A stretch of 64,000 bases of DNA from Azorinus chamasolen (lineage: Eukaryota > Mollusca > Bivalvia > Cardiida > Solecurtidae). The stretch lies in assembly GCA_963576725.1 (NCBI GenBank), contig OY755239.1, positions 58,187,453 through 58,251,452 of the forward strand, given 5' to 3'. A program made the position numbers and the translations under genes. The notes beneath the pieces were generated by a model. It saw nothing but the letters and a program-made list of their open reading frames with translations, was not told where the DNA came from and did no database searches. Positions 40,369 to 50,749 of the stretch are shown here, piece after piece; position 1 is the stretch's first letter, and every line of letters starts with the position of its first letter.

Positions 40369-40488
40369 CTAGTATGTCAGTCAAATCAAAAGTTGTGAAA
40401 ATGGTACCAGTACCAGTTTGGAATATTCAACTTTACGGATCAGTGGAGAGGGCGACAGTGTGTACGAATACATAGGCTAATTAAGGTA

Positions 40489-40692
40489 CAGTAAAACCTC
40501 TCTATAACGGCCACCAAATTACATCAAGTATTTTATGTTAAATGCAGGTGGCTGCTTAAAGCAAGTTGAAAGTAAAACAGAACGCTCCTATAGGAGCGTT
40601 CTGTTTTACTTTCACCTTGCTTTAAGCAGCAAACTGTCCTAAATACCAATTACTTAACACAATTTAGTGGCCGTTATAGAAAGGGTATACTG
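40489..40692. mobile_element. F1 TA-type MITE
   Basis: CAGTAAAACCTCTCTATAAC to TTATAGAAAGGGTATACTG, TA on both sides. Inner stem perfect with centre GCTCCTATAGGAGC. Confidence 0.92.
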
Positions 40693-40697
40693 TACCA

Positions 40698-41274
40698 CAA
40701 TATAACCTGTTTTAAGCGACCATTCACTTATTGAACATTGGATTCTTACAAATCAAAAGGTTGCTCCATGTAGGGCACAAGTACATGTAATACAGAAACC
40801 TCCCATAGGAGCTTTCTGCATTGCTTTTGATCTACATTAAGCTACTATCTGCCTTAAAGACGACCCATAATTATACAGTGCTCCCTCCCTACAACGGCCA
40901 TCTCAATAACGATTCCTTCCTTACAATAACGCATGTCACTGTTTCCGAAACAACAAGGCTCCAGAAACAACTTTTTCCATCGTATTTTCTTTATGCCTCC
41001 ATCAAACCCTATGTTGTCACCACTCTTTAGAATCGTCACTTTGTGACGATTCTAAAGAGTGGTCACAACATAGGGTTTGATTGAAGCATAACGGTTTTAG
41101 TTCTCGAAATATACCTGATCTGAGGATCTGCAAACAAGCTAATTATGTTTGATTTTCCCTCCCTATAACAACTCCCTCTGAACAACACATACAATCTTCG
41201 TATCCCAAAGGGTGTCGTTGTAGAGAGGGAGCACTGTACCTCGTGTTGATGGTCACTTTATACATGTTCTACTG
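40698..41274. mobile_element. F4 element split by an E insertion
   Basis: CAATATAACCTGTTTTAAGC, AATACAGAAACCTCCCATAG, GAGCTTTCTGCATTGC, CCCATAATTATA, then E; resumes TACCTCGTGTTGATGG and ends TACATGTTCTACTG before TA. Confidence 0.85.
40876..41236 (+). mobile_element. E-type TA MITE, reference copy (nested)
   Basis: TA, CAGTGCTCCCTCCCTACAAC ... AGAGAGGGAGCACTG, TA. Inner stem CCATCAAACCCTATGTTG, CACTCTTTAGAATCG, centre TCACTTTGTGA and mirror. Outside the stem the halves are not mirror images except at the ends. Host TA duplicated. Confidence 0.92.
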
Positions 41275-41805
41275 TATTCCTATGAAAGTTATATAACTGT
41301 GACATTGGATGTGGTTAGCTCACTGGTGTTACTAGAGTAAATCATCGATTTGATTCTTAATTCAAACTTGACAAAAGTATCTTCAATGGACTAAAGATCG
41401 TACATGTAACTTATTGAAAGTTCTAAAATACAACCATTGCAACTGGATATATTAAAATTTACGGTACTTCGTATGTTAGAATTTACGATACTTTCTGTCA
41501 CGCGAAGATTGTCTTTATTGCTGTATACTAGAATGAGTGGTAATATTTCGGCTAATCTAGTAGTAGCTAAGTTTTATGAGCAAGCCGATTGTACGATATT
41601 TAGTAAATCAGGTCCCAAATGTGCTTAATATATTTTAGTATAATGAAGTAAAATTGAGAACTAAGAAAGAAATCATAATAACAGCATCCGTTTTCTGTGT
41701 GTAGATCATTTTTCAGGGTGGGGATATATACACTGAATATATACATTTTGTACGAATCGTGTGTCGGTTATATGTTGGTTTATAGAAATACATAAATGTT
41801 TATAT
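41275..41805. other. unassigned stretch
   Basis: No family recognised. Small plus frame 41437-41628 without a domain. Confidence 0.4.
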
Positions 41806-42056
41806 TTAGCCTTTCTCTGATGAATATCCATGAAGGAAATAATGACGTCATGAATATTAATAAGATTATTTTTTATAATGTCATGTAAACACAGGACATT
41901 TTGCCTCAGCCAGAAGCTGAAGAATAAGATCTATATTACACCATAAGCAAACAGAGCAGACCCTGATCAGACGGCTCCTATAGGAGCCGTCTGATATGGG
42001 TCTACTCTGTTTGCAGATGCATCAAAATGCGCTTACATATTAAGGGAAAGGGTTAA
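41806..42056 (+). mobile_element. TTAA-B subtype reference copy
   Basis: TTAGCCTTTCTCTGATGAAT to AGGGAAAGGGTTAA. Left flank GAAATAATGACGTCATGAAT, AGAATAAGATCTATATTAC. Stem GAGCAGACCCTGATCAGACG, centre GCTCCTATAGGAGC, mirror CGTCTGATATGGGTCTACTC. The left flank is unlike the AAAATAGTTATAATG type, though hairpin and right end are the same. Confidence 0.9.
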
Positions 42057-42113
42057 GAGCAATGCACGTCCACGTATGAGTCCTATGTAGCCTCAATCAG
42101 GGTACGCGACTTT

Positions 42114-42542
42114 CATTAGAACTTGTCTTAAGCGGCAATCAAACAGGGGTCTAATTATGGGTCTGTAGGGCAGATGGTAGGTTGATGCCGGTCAAACGTA
42201 ATGCAGAATGTTCCTATAGGAGTTTTCCGCATTACTTCTGCCATTCATTAAGCAACCACCTGTTTTTATTACTCTTAGGTTCAATAAATGAATAGCTGCT
42301 TAACCCATTCCCTCATATGTACGCCTTTTGACGTCTTTGTAAAAGTGACTTGTTGAAACCATTGTGATAAATAGAGCATTTGCTCCTGTGGAGCAAATGC
42401 TCTATTTATCACAATGGTTTCAAAACTACACAATTCTGAAATTTTCCTTTTCTCTAGTCAATGCTCCTTTTCGGTAGAACTATTCAAAGAGGTTTGATCT
42501 AAATATAGCCTATGAGGTAATTGGTTAAGATGTGTTCTACTG
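42114..42542. mobile_element. F4 element split by a TTAA-A insertion
   Basis: CATTAGAACTTGTCTTAAGC, GTAATGCAGAATGTTCC, TATAGGAGTTTTCCGCATTA, AAGCAACCACCTG, up to AATAGCTGC; resumes TTAAGATGTGTTCTACTG. The cut word CGCTTAAGA is intact in sister copies. Confidence 0.88.
42300..42528 (-). mobile_element. TTAA-A hairpin MITE, copy 10 (nested)
   Basis: TTAACCCATTCCCTCATATG to GGTAATTGGTTAA. Centre GCTCCTGTGGAGC, a one-base-shorter palindrome. Host TTAA duplicated. Confidence 0.93.
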
Positions 42543-42577
42543 TATTTGTATGACTGTTCATCATTCGATCTCAAACC

Positions 42578-42602
42578 AAACTCACTCACTCACTCACTCA
42601 TT
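42578..42602. repeat. (CTCA)n microsatellite
   Basis: About five CTCA units following AAACCAAA. Confidence 0.8.
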
Positions 42603-43183
42603 CGATCTATCATGCGTTATTTCGTTACAAACACTTATCCACAGCATACACCGAAATAAGTAAGTGATTACCACAGTTGGTTGTCCTAACCTAACAAAAG
42701 TGTATATCTTCAGGCTTTGTAGTATAAAAACAAAAAAGAGTAACGACTTTTGTGGATCCTTTAACATGGTTGTAGATAAAACAAATATCTCAACTAAGCT
42801 TTATCTTTCTGCAGCTCATAACCATCGTATCGGAGAGTGTTGAAATGCAGCAAGATAGGACTTGGCGGAGTAATAAAAAAGATATTTCAGTTAGAAATTC
42901 AAAATTCGAGTTTTATTCATTCATTTGCATAAAACCAGTCGATGCACTCGTATTCAAATTAGCAAGAACTAAACGTTGTGTGACGCATTTGATCTGTGTG
43001 TTTGTTCAACTACATTGCCTCTCTTAGAAATTAAATGGGCTAATAATGTTTCTTTAGACATAGCATCCGTCATAGGTATGCCACGTATTTTATTATACAT
43101 TTGCCAATTTTTTCGTTAAAACAGACATGCTATCTTTACATCTATGCAAGTTAATTGCTTAATGAAACATGTAGTTTATGTGT

Positions 43184-43413
43184 TTAACCCATTCCCTCAT
43201 GGGCTAGTTTTAGATCCAACCTCTATGAACAAATCTACCGAAAAGGAGCATTTCCTGAAGAAAAGGAACATTTTAGAATTTTGTAGTTCTGAAACCATTG
43301 TGATAAATAGAGCATTTGCTCCTTAGGAGCAAATGCTCTATTTATCAGAATGGATTTCACAAAGTGACTTTTACAGAAGCGTCAAAAGGCGTCAATATGA
43401 GGGAATGGATTAA
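43184..43413 (+). mobile_element. TTAA-A hairpin MITE, copy 11
   Basis: TTAACCCATTCCCTCATGGG to GAGGGAATGGATTAA. Centre GCTCCTTAGGAGC. Confidence 0.92.
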
Positions 43414-43761
43414 ACATTGGCATTTACACAATGCATATAGATAGCTTTATAGAAAATGGTAATACTTCTCTGTCTGAACTTGTTTTCATAGTTTCGATAT
43501 TACATTGTGGTTCATAATTAGGTTTTATTATTATTTCCCCTGTGGGAAAAATAAATTCTGGAAGTAGGAGACTTACTGTTATACTTATTAAATATTTTTA
43601 TTTCTCAGATGTCTTATTTTGTTGGTACTTCTTTGCAATTGCCATGGAGAGTTAATGAGTCCCAGCGAATGGCTTAGACATATAAACAAACCTATGTTAT
43701 CTAAACAACAAAATAGCTTTTACCAATAGTTTCTAAATGCTCCTTTGATGTAAATGATATA

Positions 43762-43919
43762 CCATTAAACCCCCTCTAAACCGAACGTTAAATGTAATAT
43801 AAATATATGTCTTTGAGACAAATGACACCTTAATGCAGTGTAAATACATTAAGCAGCCACCTGCCTAAAAGTACCTAAATTATTCTCTACTAGAATTCCG
43901 GTGTAGAAGGGTTTTGCTA
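43762..43919. mobile_element. F3 TA-type MITE, core collapsed
   Basis: CATTAAACCCCCTCTAAACC at the left, GTAGAAGGGTTTTGCTA at the right. The inner part retains only ACCTTAATGCAGTG and CATTAAGCAGCCACCTGCC; the hairpin centre is gone. Confidence 0.75.
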
Positions 43920-43992
43920 TACAGTCTATTTCTTCCATTTCATCATTAGTGCTGTCCTTTCAGTCTATAATATTCACCCACAACGCGGCCCC

Positions 43993-44238
43993 TTAACCCT
44001 TTCCCTTATGTAAGCGCATTTTGACGCATCTGCAAATAGAGTAGACCAAGATCAGACGGCTCCTATAGGAGCCGTCTGATCAGGGGTTTCTCTGTTTGCT
44101 TATGGTGTAATATAGATCTGATTCTACAACTTCCGCCAGGGCCGAAATGTCCTGTTCATATGCCATTATAAAAATAATTTTATTGATATTCGTGACGTCA
44201 TTATTTCCTACATGAATATTCATCAGGGAAAGGGCTAA
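43993..44238 (-). mobile_element. TTAA-B subtype copy
   Basis: TTAACCCTTTCCCTTATGTA to GGGAAAGGGCTAA. Stem GACCAAGATCAGACGG, centre GCTCCTATAGGAGC, CCGTCTGATCAGGGG. Flank TTATTTCCTACATGAATATT. Confidence 0.9.
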
Positions 44239-44709
44239 AGTGATTTCCCTTCTCTCACCTGGATCCAAGCTGTTTGCAGTTGTCTGTTAGATAGAGCTTA
44301 GCATGCTAAAAGTTACATGTATAGGTTATCCATTGCTTTAAATATTGACATCTTGCTAAATAAGCAAATATGTTGCATCTGTCTTGATTTTTGATAGATC
44401 GGTGCGTATGTGATTGATGTTTGCATGTCAAAATATTAGTTTCAATTAAACAAAACACAAGCATGCAAGTACCTGAATGTTTCTTATCATTTTGCCCTTT
44501 TGTATTATTTCCTTTGCGAACTGAAAATGTTACATAAACAATATTCCATAACTTGTCATTTACAAATAGTTTTGAAACTAATAGAGACTTTCATGGGAAG
44601 TTATTATATAAATCAGTGCCAATATTGATCATAAAGTGTATCACTTAAGTAGTTTTTTGCATAATTATATATATCACAATGCATATCGAAGAAAGCATCA
44701 ATCACTGTA
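44239..44709. other. unassigned stretch
   Basis: Starts with a short D trace (TGGATCCAAGCTGTTTGCAG), then AT-rich sequence without a gene. Confidence 0.4.
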
Positions 44710-44966
44710 TTAACCCTTTTCTTGCTGAATTTTAAAATACATTTCTCCTTCTTTACCCATGCCCTGATGTATCATATATATCTTCACTGTGTACAAGTAT
44801 TTCGCTGTGCAATCACTGCTGTGGAGTACACTGGTTGCACAATCAACTTGTACAGAATAGAGCAGACCTTGATGAGACAGCTCCTGCAGGAGCTGTCTCA
44901 TCTGGGTCTTCACTATTTACAGGTAGGTACAATGTATATTGACGTGAATAGCAAGCGAATGGTTAA
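44710..44966 (+). mobile_element. TTAA-J hairpin MITE, copy 4
   Basis: TTAACCCTTTTCTTGCTGAA to GCAAGCGAATGGTTAA. Stem GACCTTGATGAGACAGC, centre TCCTGCAGGAG, mirror GTCTCATCTGGGTC. Confidence 0.92.
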
Positions 44967-45151
44967 ATCGTTAAATCAGGACCCGGATAGACCTTGGAAT
45001 ATATTATCAGTTATTCACCAATAAAGTTGCCAGTCTAATACTACATGTCTCAGCATAAACATCTTTATTCCTTGGCATTACTTCAAATTCAATTCAGCGG
45101 TTAGTCGGATAATAACAAACCTTTTTGACCAAAGAGAAAGAAATGCTATTG

Positions 45152-45305
45152 CAGAGCAACAGATAAACGTGCGTCCTCAAATACTAAAATCGTCATTTCT
45201 CCACCAAGCACGATGTTGTGACTACTCTTTAGACTCGTCTCCTCGGAGAAACAACACAGCTGTTCTTGAAAATGTTTTAATTTACGCATATTATCTGGAC
45301 CTCTG
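45152..45305. mobile_element. E2-type MITE, half of the hairpin lost
   Basis: CAGAGCAACAGATAAACG to TTATCTGGACCTCTG. CTCCACCAAGCACGATGTTG and GACTACTCTTTAGACTCG are present; the mirror arm is deleted after CTCCTCGGAGA. Confidence 0.72.
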
Positions 45306-45511
45306 CAATTACATTCCAAACAATACATTTTGATAAATATTTGTATCCTGTATTAGTTTTGATTACGTCATAAATTAAACAAGCAATTTGTTATGTAATA
45401 CATTACCTCTGAGTTTAACGAACTGGAATATCGAGTTATCCGTTTTGTCATAAATGTTCAGTCTATTGTTCTCCTATTCATATGAACATGTTCTTGTCTT
45501 TCATTCATCTA

Positions 45512-45716
45512 CAGTAAAAATCCTCTAATGCGACCACCAAAAGATGTGCATAATTCTGGTGACAGAGTCAGGTGGTACCTTAATGCAGGACGAAAGTTAT
45601 GCAGAAAGCTCCCATAGGAGCTTTCTGCATAACTTTCGTTCTGCATTAAGCAACCATCTGCTTACAAAGGCAGACATGTTTATTCATTAAGTGGTCACAT
45701 TAGAGGGGTTCTACTG
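45512..45716. mobile_element. F2 TA-type MITE
   Basis: CAGTAAAAATCCTCTAATGC / CATTAGAGGGGTTCTACTG with TA both sides. Stem GACGAAAGTTATGCAGAAAG, centre CTCCCATAGGAG, mirror. Confidence 0.92.
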
Positions 45717-45826
45717 TAATTGTATTGCTTTTGAGATTGTACAGGCATGCATTTTTCAACACATATAATAATATATTAAATTCCATTAAATTAATACCAA
45801 AACACATATTTAAGACAGGTAGCAGC

Positions 45827-46053
45827 TTAACCCGTTCCCTCATATTGACGACTTTTGACGACTCTGTAAAAGTCACTTTGTGAAACATTGTGGTAAATAG
45901 AGCATTTGCTCCTAAAGGAGCAAATGCTCTTTTTATCACAATGGTTTCAAACTACAAAATTCTAAACTTTTCCTTTTCTCTAGTTAATGCTCCTTTTCGG
46001 TAGATTTATTCAAAGAGGTTGTATCTAAAATAGCCTATGAGGTGATGGGTTAA
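45827..46053 (-). mobile_element. TTAA-A hairpin MITE, copy 12
   Basis: TTAACCCGTTCCCTCATATT to GAGGTGATGGGTTAA. Centre TCCTAAAGGA. Flanked at left by AGACAGGTAGCAGC, possibly an F trace. Confidence 0.9.
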
Positions 46054-46084
46054 TGGAGTATATATCCATTTATACCAAGTGTCC

Positions 46085-46171
46085 CTTAAAAGGACACAGG
46101 CAAACTATGTAGACCCAGATCAGAGGACTCCTGAAGGAACGGACGGTTTCCAAAGTAAGATTTAGATGGGT
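46085..46171. mobile_element. TTAA-B hairpin fragment
   Basis: CAGGCAAACTATGTAGACCC, AGATCAGAGGACTCC. Only one arm is clear; it adjoins the next A copy. Confidence 0.45.
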
Positions 46172-46389
46172 TTAACCCTTTCCCTCATATGCTATTTTTA
46201 GACCCAGCCTCTTTCATAAATCTACCGAAAAGGAGCATTTACTAGAGAAAAGGAAAACATAGATTTGTGTAATATTAAAACCAATGTGATAATTAGAGCA
46301 TTTGCTCCTGTGAGCAAATGCTCTTTTTATCACAAGTGTTTCAAAATGTGACATTTACAGAGGTTTCAAAACGCGTCAATATGGGTTAA
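46172..46389 (+). mobile_element. TTAA-A hairpin MITE, copy 13
   Basis: TTAACCCTTTCCCTCATATG to AATATGGGTTAA. Centre GCTCCTGTGAGC, stem slightly decayed. Confidence 0.88.
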
Positions 46390-46572
46390 TAGGTGAAAGT
46401 CATTCAGAAAGTTCAAAACAAATGTCCAATATCCGACAGTAACAAACCAGATCGATTACGGTATTCAAAACTACTATTCTAAACATGGAAGTCTACTTGA
46501 TAGGAGGGTGTAGTTAGTGAGATTGGTTTACAATATCGCAATATTACACAGGTCAAATAGTGCCGCAGAGTC

Positions 46573-46801
46573 TTAACCCATTCCCTCATATTGACGACTT
46601 TTAACGACTCAGTAGAAGTCACTCTGTGAAACCATTGTGATAAATAGAGTATTTGCTCCTATAGGAGCAAATGCTCTAGTTATCACAATGGTTTCAAACT
46701 ACAAAATTCTAAAAAGTTTCCTTTTCTCTAGTTAATGCTCCTTTTCGGTAGATTTATTCAAAGAGGTTGTATCTAAAATAGCCTGTGAGGTAATGGTTTA
46801 A
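46573..46801 (-). mobile_element. TTAA-A hairpin MITE, copy 14
   Basis: TTAACCCATTCCCTCATATT to GAGGTAATGGTTTAA. Stem nearly perfect. Confidence 0.92.
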
Positions 46802-47659
46802 GTTCTTAACGCATTTTTCTTAACTATCAGAGGAGTTATTCCCATTTATCTTATCTGTTCGATTGACATCATAATCTGATATGGGTGTAGGTTTTAATTC
46901 TGCCTCGTACTGACGCTAAACAGTTGTAATTTTGATGGACTTTGTGAGATCTTGTTTTTATCAGAATTCACTCAAGTTGTCAAGTCAAGTGCCGATTAGA
47001 CAGCAATAAATAAAATCAACCCAATTGCATCAGAATTAGGCTACTTTAATGAAGATGAATCTTTGTTGTAAATATTGACAACTTGATTATAACGTATTTG
47101 ATCACAGTCACATGACTGTTACGATGTTGTTTCGAACCGTTTAATCTGCTTGCCTAAATCAGTATAAAGTTTGAGTTTGTCACAGAAATTACCGAACCCC
47201 CTGGTATTCGAATAAATATCGACAGAGGTAATGAAACGTGACACAATATGTCATAAATGTCAATCTATACATCGATAAGACATCGATGTACCATAAACCA
47301 ACCGGAAAAGGCGCCTGGTCAACAGTAAATATGCCACAACCCACTCATGAACTATAATTTAGATATACAACACGCCTGTATGGTATATCTAGAAAAGTTG
47401 AATGAGCAAAGTGAACACTTATAAAATGTAAAAAATACATTTACACTATCACTGACTATTTGATGCCATATACTAATATGTATGCACATGAGTATATTAG
47501 ACTGTACCTTGGCATTTCTTTCTTGAGTTGGTCGTGTGAGCGATAGTAATATAAATGCATTGACTTATATTAACTATTTCCCTAATGAACATGAATATGC
47601 GTGAATGGATCACTTCGTGAATATTGACTAACTTATCATTTTATAATTCAAGCGAAGTA
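46802..47659. other. unassigned AT-rich stretch
   Basis: No gene or repeat recognised. Confidence 0.4.
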
Positions 47660-47822
47660 CAGTAGAACCCCTCTAATACGACCACCAAAAAGGGGTATAA
47701 TTCACAGGGGCAAAGACAGGTGGTAGCATAATGGAGGATGAAAGTCCTGCATTAAGCAACCCCCTGCTTATGAAGACAGCCATGTTTGTTCATTAAGTGG
47801 TCGCATTAGAGGGGTTTTACTG
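47660..47822. mobile_element. F2 TA-type MITE, centre deleted
   Basis: CAGTAGAACCCCTCTAATAC / CGCATTAGAGGGGTTTTACTG, TA on both sides. GGAGGATGAAAGTCCTGCAT shows a deletion that removed the central palindrome. Confidence 0.88.
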
Positions 47823-47861
47823 TATTGGCTTAAACAAAAGTTTAGGATCATATTTCTCAAA

Positions 47862-47939
47862 GCAAACAAAATCCTTCTGATCTGGATCTACTCTGTTTAC
47901 AAAGGCGGGAATATGCTTTTATATGAGGGAAATGGTTAC
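47862..47939 (+). mobile_element. TTAA-B right end
   Basis: CTTCTGATCTGGATCTACTC, TGTTTACAAAGGCGGGAATA, ATATGAGGGAAATGGTTA. Left part absent. Confidence 0.6.
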
Positions 47940-47956
47940 AGAAATTAGATCAATAT

Positions 47957-48175
47957 TTAACACTTTCGTTGCCAATGTCACATATGTGATTACATATACA
48001 AACAGTGATTACCTATGCAAACAGTTTGGATCCACATGAGACGCCGTCTCATCAGGATCCGAACTGTGTGTTACTGTGACTGATATTGAAACAGTGATAA
48101 AGAAAATAAAATCAAATTAAAACCGTATCTGACGAAAAAGGTTTTCAGACGACAAAATGGCAGCGAATGAATTAA
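47957..48175 (+). mobile_element. TTAA element with C-like ends and D-like core
   Basis: TTAACACTTTCGTTGCCA mirrors TGGCAGCGAATGAATTAA. Core GGATCCACATGAGACGCCG / TCTCATCAGGATCCG is D-like; the centre is missing (GACGCCGTCTC). Right flank CAGACGACAAAATGGCAGCG. Confidence 0.72.
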
Positions 48176-48239
48176 AACAAATGCTATTTGTTCTAGAACG
48201 CTGTATTCACTCTTCGTAATGATCATCATATGTTATATA

Positions 48240-48393
48240 TATATATGTAAATCGTTCAGCATTTTGAGAAACGATTTACCGAGTGCCAAACAGCTTGGGT
48301 CCAGACGAGACGCCGAGTTACTCGGCGTCTCATCTGGACCCAAGCTGTTTGGCAAACATGAACCAGGTCGTGCATAGGGCGATAAAGGTTTAA
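48240..48393 (+). mobile_element. TTAA-D core, very well paired
   Basis: GAGTGCCAAACAGCTTGGGT, CCAGACGAGACGCCGAG with centre TTA and mirror CTCGGCGTCTCATCTGG, then CCCAAGCTGTTTGGCAAACA, end GATAAAGGTTTAA. One of the best D hairpins. Confidence 0.78.
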
Positions 48394-48431
48394 CAAGATG
48401 GATAGATGTCGTTACTCTGATGACTCACAGT

Positions 48432-48610
48432 ACAGTAAAACCCTGCTAATGAGATCACCTAAAAGAGGTATAATTCTGGGTGCTATATGCAGGTGGTAGC
48501 TTAACGCAGGACAAAAGTACTTTTGTCCTGCATTAAGCAACCACCAACCACCAGCTTATAAATACATCCATGTTTATTTATCAAGTGGTCGTATTAGAGG
48601 GGCTCTATTG
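48432..48610. mobile_element. F2 TA-type MITE, palindrome without a loop
   Basis: CAGTAAAACCCTGCTAATG, GCAGGACAAAAGTACTTTTG, TCCTGCATTAAGCAACCACC with ACCACC duplicated. The core hairpin is shortened so that the arms meet at GTAC. Confidence 0.85.
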
Positions 48611-49324
48611 TATTAGTTCTTTAACTACATTTTCGTTCCAAATTAGTCTTTCTACAATGTACTAGTACATAATTGTATATGATTAATGATTGTTTAATTT
48701 TGACTGGATAGGATGCTAACGAATCGAATAATACTAACACGAGCATGGTGGCATACATGCTCGACTATAACCAATTGGTAAAGTGCCCGTAATTAATTTC
48801 ATCTAGCCTGTAATTGATTCACTTGCTAAATACCTCCGAGGGAAATGCTGCAGTTCTGTTAAACATAACGGCGGGATTGCATGCAAAATGCAATGCTCCC
48901 CTGGCGTATAATTAGCTCATAGACATGTGTAGCATGCTGTAGTAATGAACATGTTTCGATTAAAATTTAAATGCAAGTTAATTATCAGATACAACGCCTA
49001 CAGGACAATTATGTGATGTGTAACTAGAGACAATTAATTGAAGTCACCTAAATTGATTAGCGATGCAAAAACATGTCTTTCTTAGCTTACTAATTTACAC
49101 CGACATGAGATTAACCGTTAAAGCACTAGCCTTAATTACAATCATCGTTATTCATTTAATTCTAAAAGTAGACGGTGCTCCCGTTTTGCTCAAACACACT
49201 GCCAGAATGTCAAACTGATTGAATGCTATAAAACCCCGAGCTTCGTTTGGTTACAGCCTCATTTCGTTTGACAGTACACTTTACCTGCTTCTAACTTAAA
49301 CTTTAACTTTCACCCCGCTTTCTT
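48611..49324. other. unassigned stretch
   Basis: No family recognised and no ORF. Confidence 0.4.
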
Positions 49325-49435
49325 TACAGAGTATAAAACAGCTTGGATCCTGATGAGACGCCGAGTTACTCGGCGTCTCGTCTGGATCCAAGTTGTTTTC
49401 AAATGCGAGTTAAGTCGCAGATATCCATATAAATG
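49325..49435 (+). mobile_element. TTAA-D core fragment, well paired
   Basis: AAAACAGCTTGGATCCTGAT, GAGACGCCGAGTTACTCGGC, GTCTCGTCTGGATCCAAG, then AAATGCGAGTTAAGTCGC. Flanking D sequence is short or lost. Confidence 0.72.
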
Positions 49436-49560
49436 GATAAGCAGGCATTGGGCAGTTAAATAATCCGAATGCTATCTCTATTGACTGCATTCTGTAAGGA
49501 AAACTGAGTAAATATTGATTCAACTGTTTCTAGCACTTATTTGCCAATTATATACATGTA

Positions 49561-49753
49561 CAGTTAAGACTCTCTAAACCCGAAGTCTACTAGAGAAGAA
49601 TTTAGATACTTTTAAGAAGGTGGCTGCTTAACGTAGGATGAAAGTCAAGCAGAAAGCTCCAAGAGGAGCTTTCTGCATGATTTTCACCCTGCATTAAGCT
49701 GCCACCTTTCTCAAAGACTGATATTTATACTAAAATTAACGATCAGTTTAGAG
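49561..49753. mobile_element. F3 TA-type MITE
   Basis: CAGTTAAGACTCTCTAAACC, GGTGGCTGCTTAACGTAGG, AGAAAGCTCCAAGAGGAGC, TTTCTGCATGATTTTCACCC, end GTTTAGAGGGTTTTACTG. Confidence 0.88.
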
Positions 49754-49847
49754 GGTTTTACTGAATAGGCAATGACATCAACACGATACGTGATAGTGTT
49801 AGCCTTTAATACGCTGTAACAAAATAAAAGTTGCTCAAATATAACTA

Positions 49848-50248
49848 CAGTAGAACCTGTCTTAAGCGGTCATTCATTTATTGAACATAGGAGTATTAAC
49901 CCATTCTCTTATATTGACGACTTTTGACGACTCTGTAAATGTCACTTTGTGAAACCATCGTGAAAAATATCACAATGGTTTCAAACTACAAAATTCTAAA
50001 AATTGCATTTTCTCTAGTTAATGCTCCTTTTCGGTAGATTTATTCAAACAGGATTGATCTAAAAATAGCTAATGAGGTAATGGGTTAAAAACATGTGGTC
50101 GCTTAATGCAGGGCAAAAGAAATGCAGAAAGATCCTATAGGATTTTTTCTGCATTTCTTCTGACCTGTATTAAGCTACCACATGCCTTACGTACCCATAA
50201 TTAGACATATAGTTGGTGGACGCTTACAATGTATGACACATTCTACTG
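49848..50248. mobile_element. F4 element split by a TTAA-A insertion
   Basis: CAGTAGAACCTGTCTTAAGC, TATTGAACATAGGAGTA, insertion, then TTAAAAACATGTGGTCGC, AAATGCAGAAAGATCC, TTTTCTGCATTTCTTCTG, end ACACATTCTACTG before TA. Confidence 0.87.
49896..50088 (-). mobile_element. TTAA-A MITE, copy 15, hairpin collapsed (nested)
   Basis: TTAACCCATTCTCTTATATT to GAGGTAATGGGTTAA. The stem is cut to CCATCGTGAAAAATATCACA; the inner AGAGCATTTGCTCC palindrome is missing while both flanks remain. Confidence 0.88.
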
Positions 50249-50259
50249 TACTACCGTTT

Positions 50260-50506
50260 CATTCAACTACTGACCGAGTGTCAAAATGCTCTTCACCTAA
50301 CGAAATACTGAGTTACCATGTGTCTCAGCTAGATACAAGCTGCTTGCTAGTCAGATCGCAAATAGAAAACAAAGGGGCTAGCGAAATATTTAGATGCTAC
50401 ATGTGCTTATCTTTTTTATAAAGAAATTTAGCATATGACCACTCTAAAACTTGAAGCAAACGAAAATTGGTCTAGCAGACGACAATGCTAGTATTGAAAG
50501 GGTTAA
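50260..50506 (+). mobile_element. D-like element, degraded
   Basis: ACTGACCGAGTGTCAAAATG, TACTGAGTTACCATGTGTC, AGCTGCTTGCTAGTCAG, then a right end like TTAA-C: CAAACGAAAATTGGTC, AGACGACAATGC, GAAAGGGTTAA. Confidence 0.5.
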
Positions 50507-50559
50507 AGAAAAAGCTGTTGTTAATTCGCTAAAAACACAACAAAAACAAGAACTATTTA

Positions 50560-50745
50560 GTTCTTAAACATACATGTATAACAGGTCAGATAGCTCCTAT
50601 ATACATGTATATATATAGGAGCCGTCTGATCAGTGTCTGCTCTACTTTCTAAATGAATTATATAGATCTGATTCTACAAACATAGCTATGGCCGAAATAG
50701 CCTGTGTTTCAGCTAACACATATTCATGATGCATTTTTAATTATA
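50560..50745 (-). mobile_element. TTAA-B remnant with expanded loop
   Basis: GGTCAGATAGCTCCTATATA, then CATGTATATATATAGGAGCC and GTCTGATCAGTGTCTGCTC. The usual TATA centre has grown to about 22 bases of TA-rich sequence. Flank GATCTGATTCTACAAAC. Confidence 0.65.
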
Positions 50746-50749
50746 CATT

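Noticed and set aside
42578..42602. Telomere-like or functional repeat
   Set aside because: A plain CTCA microsatellite of about five units.
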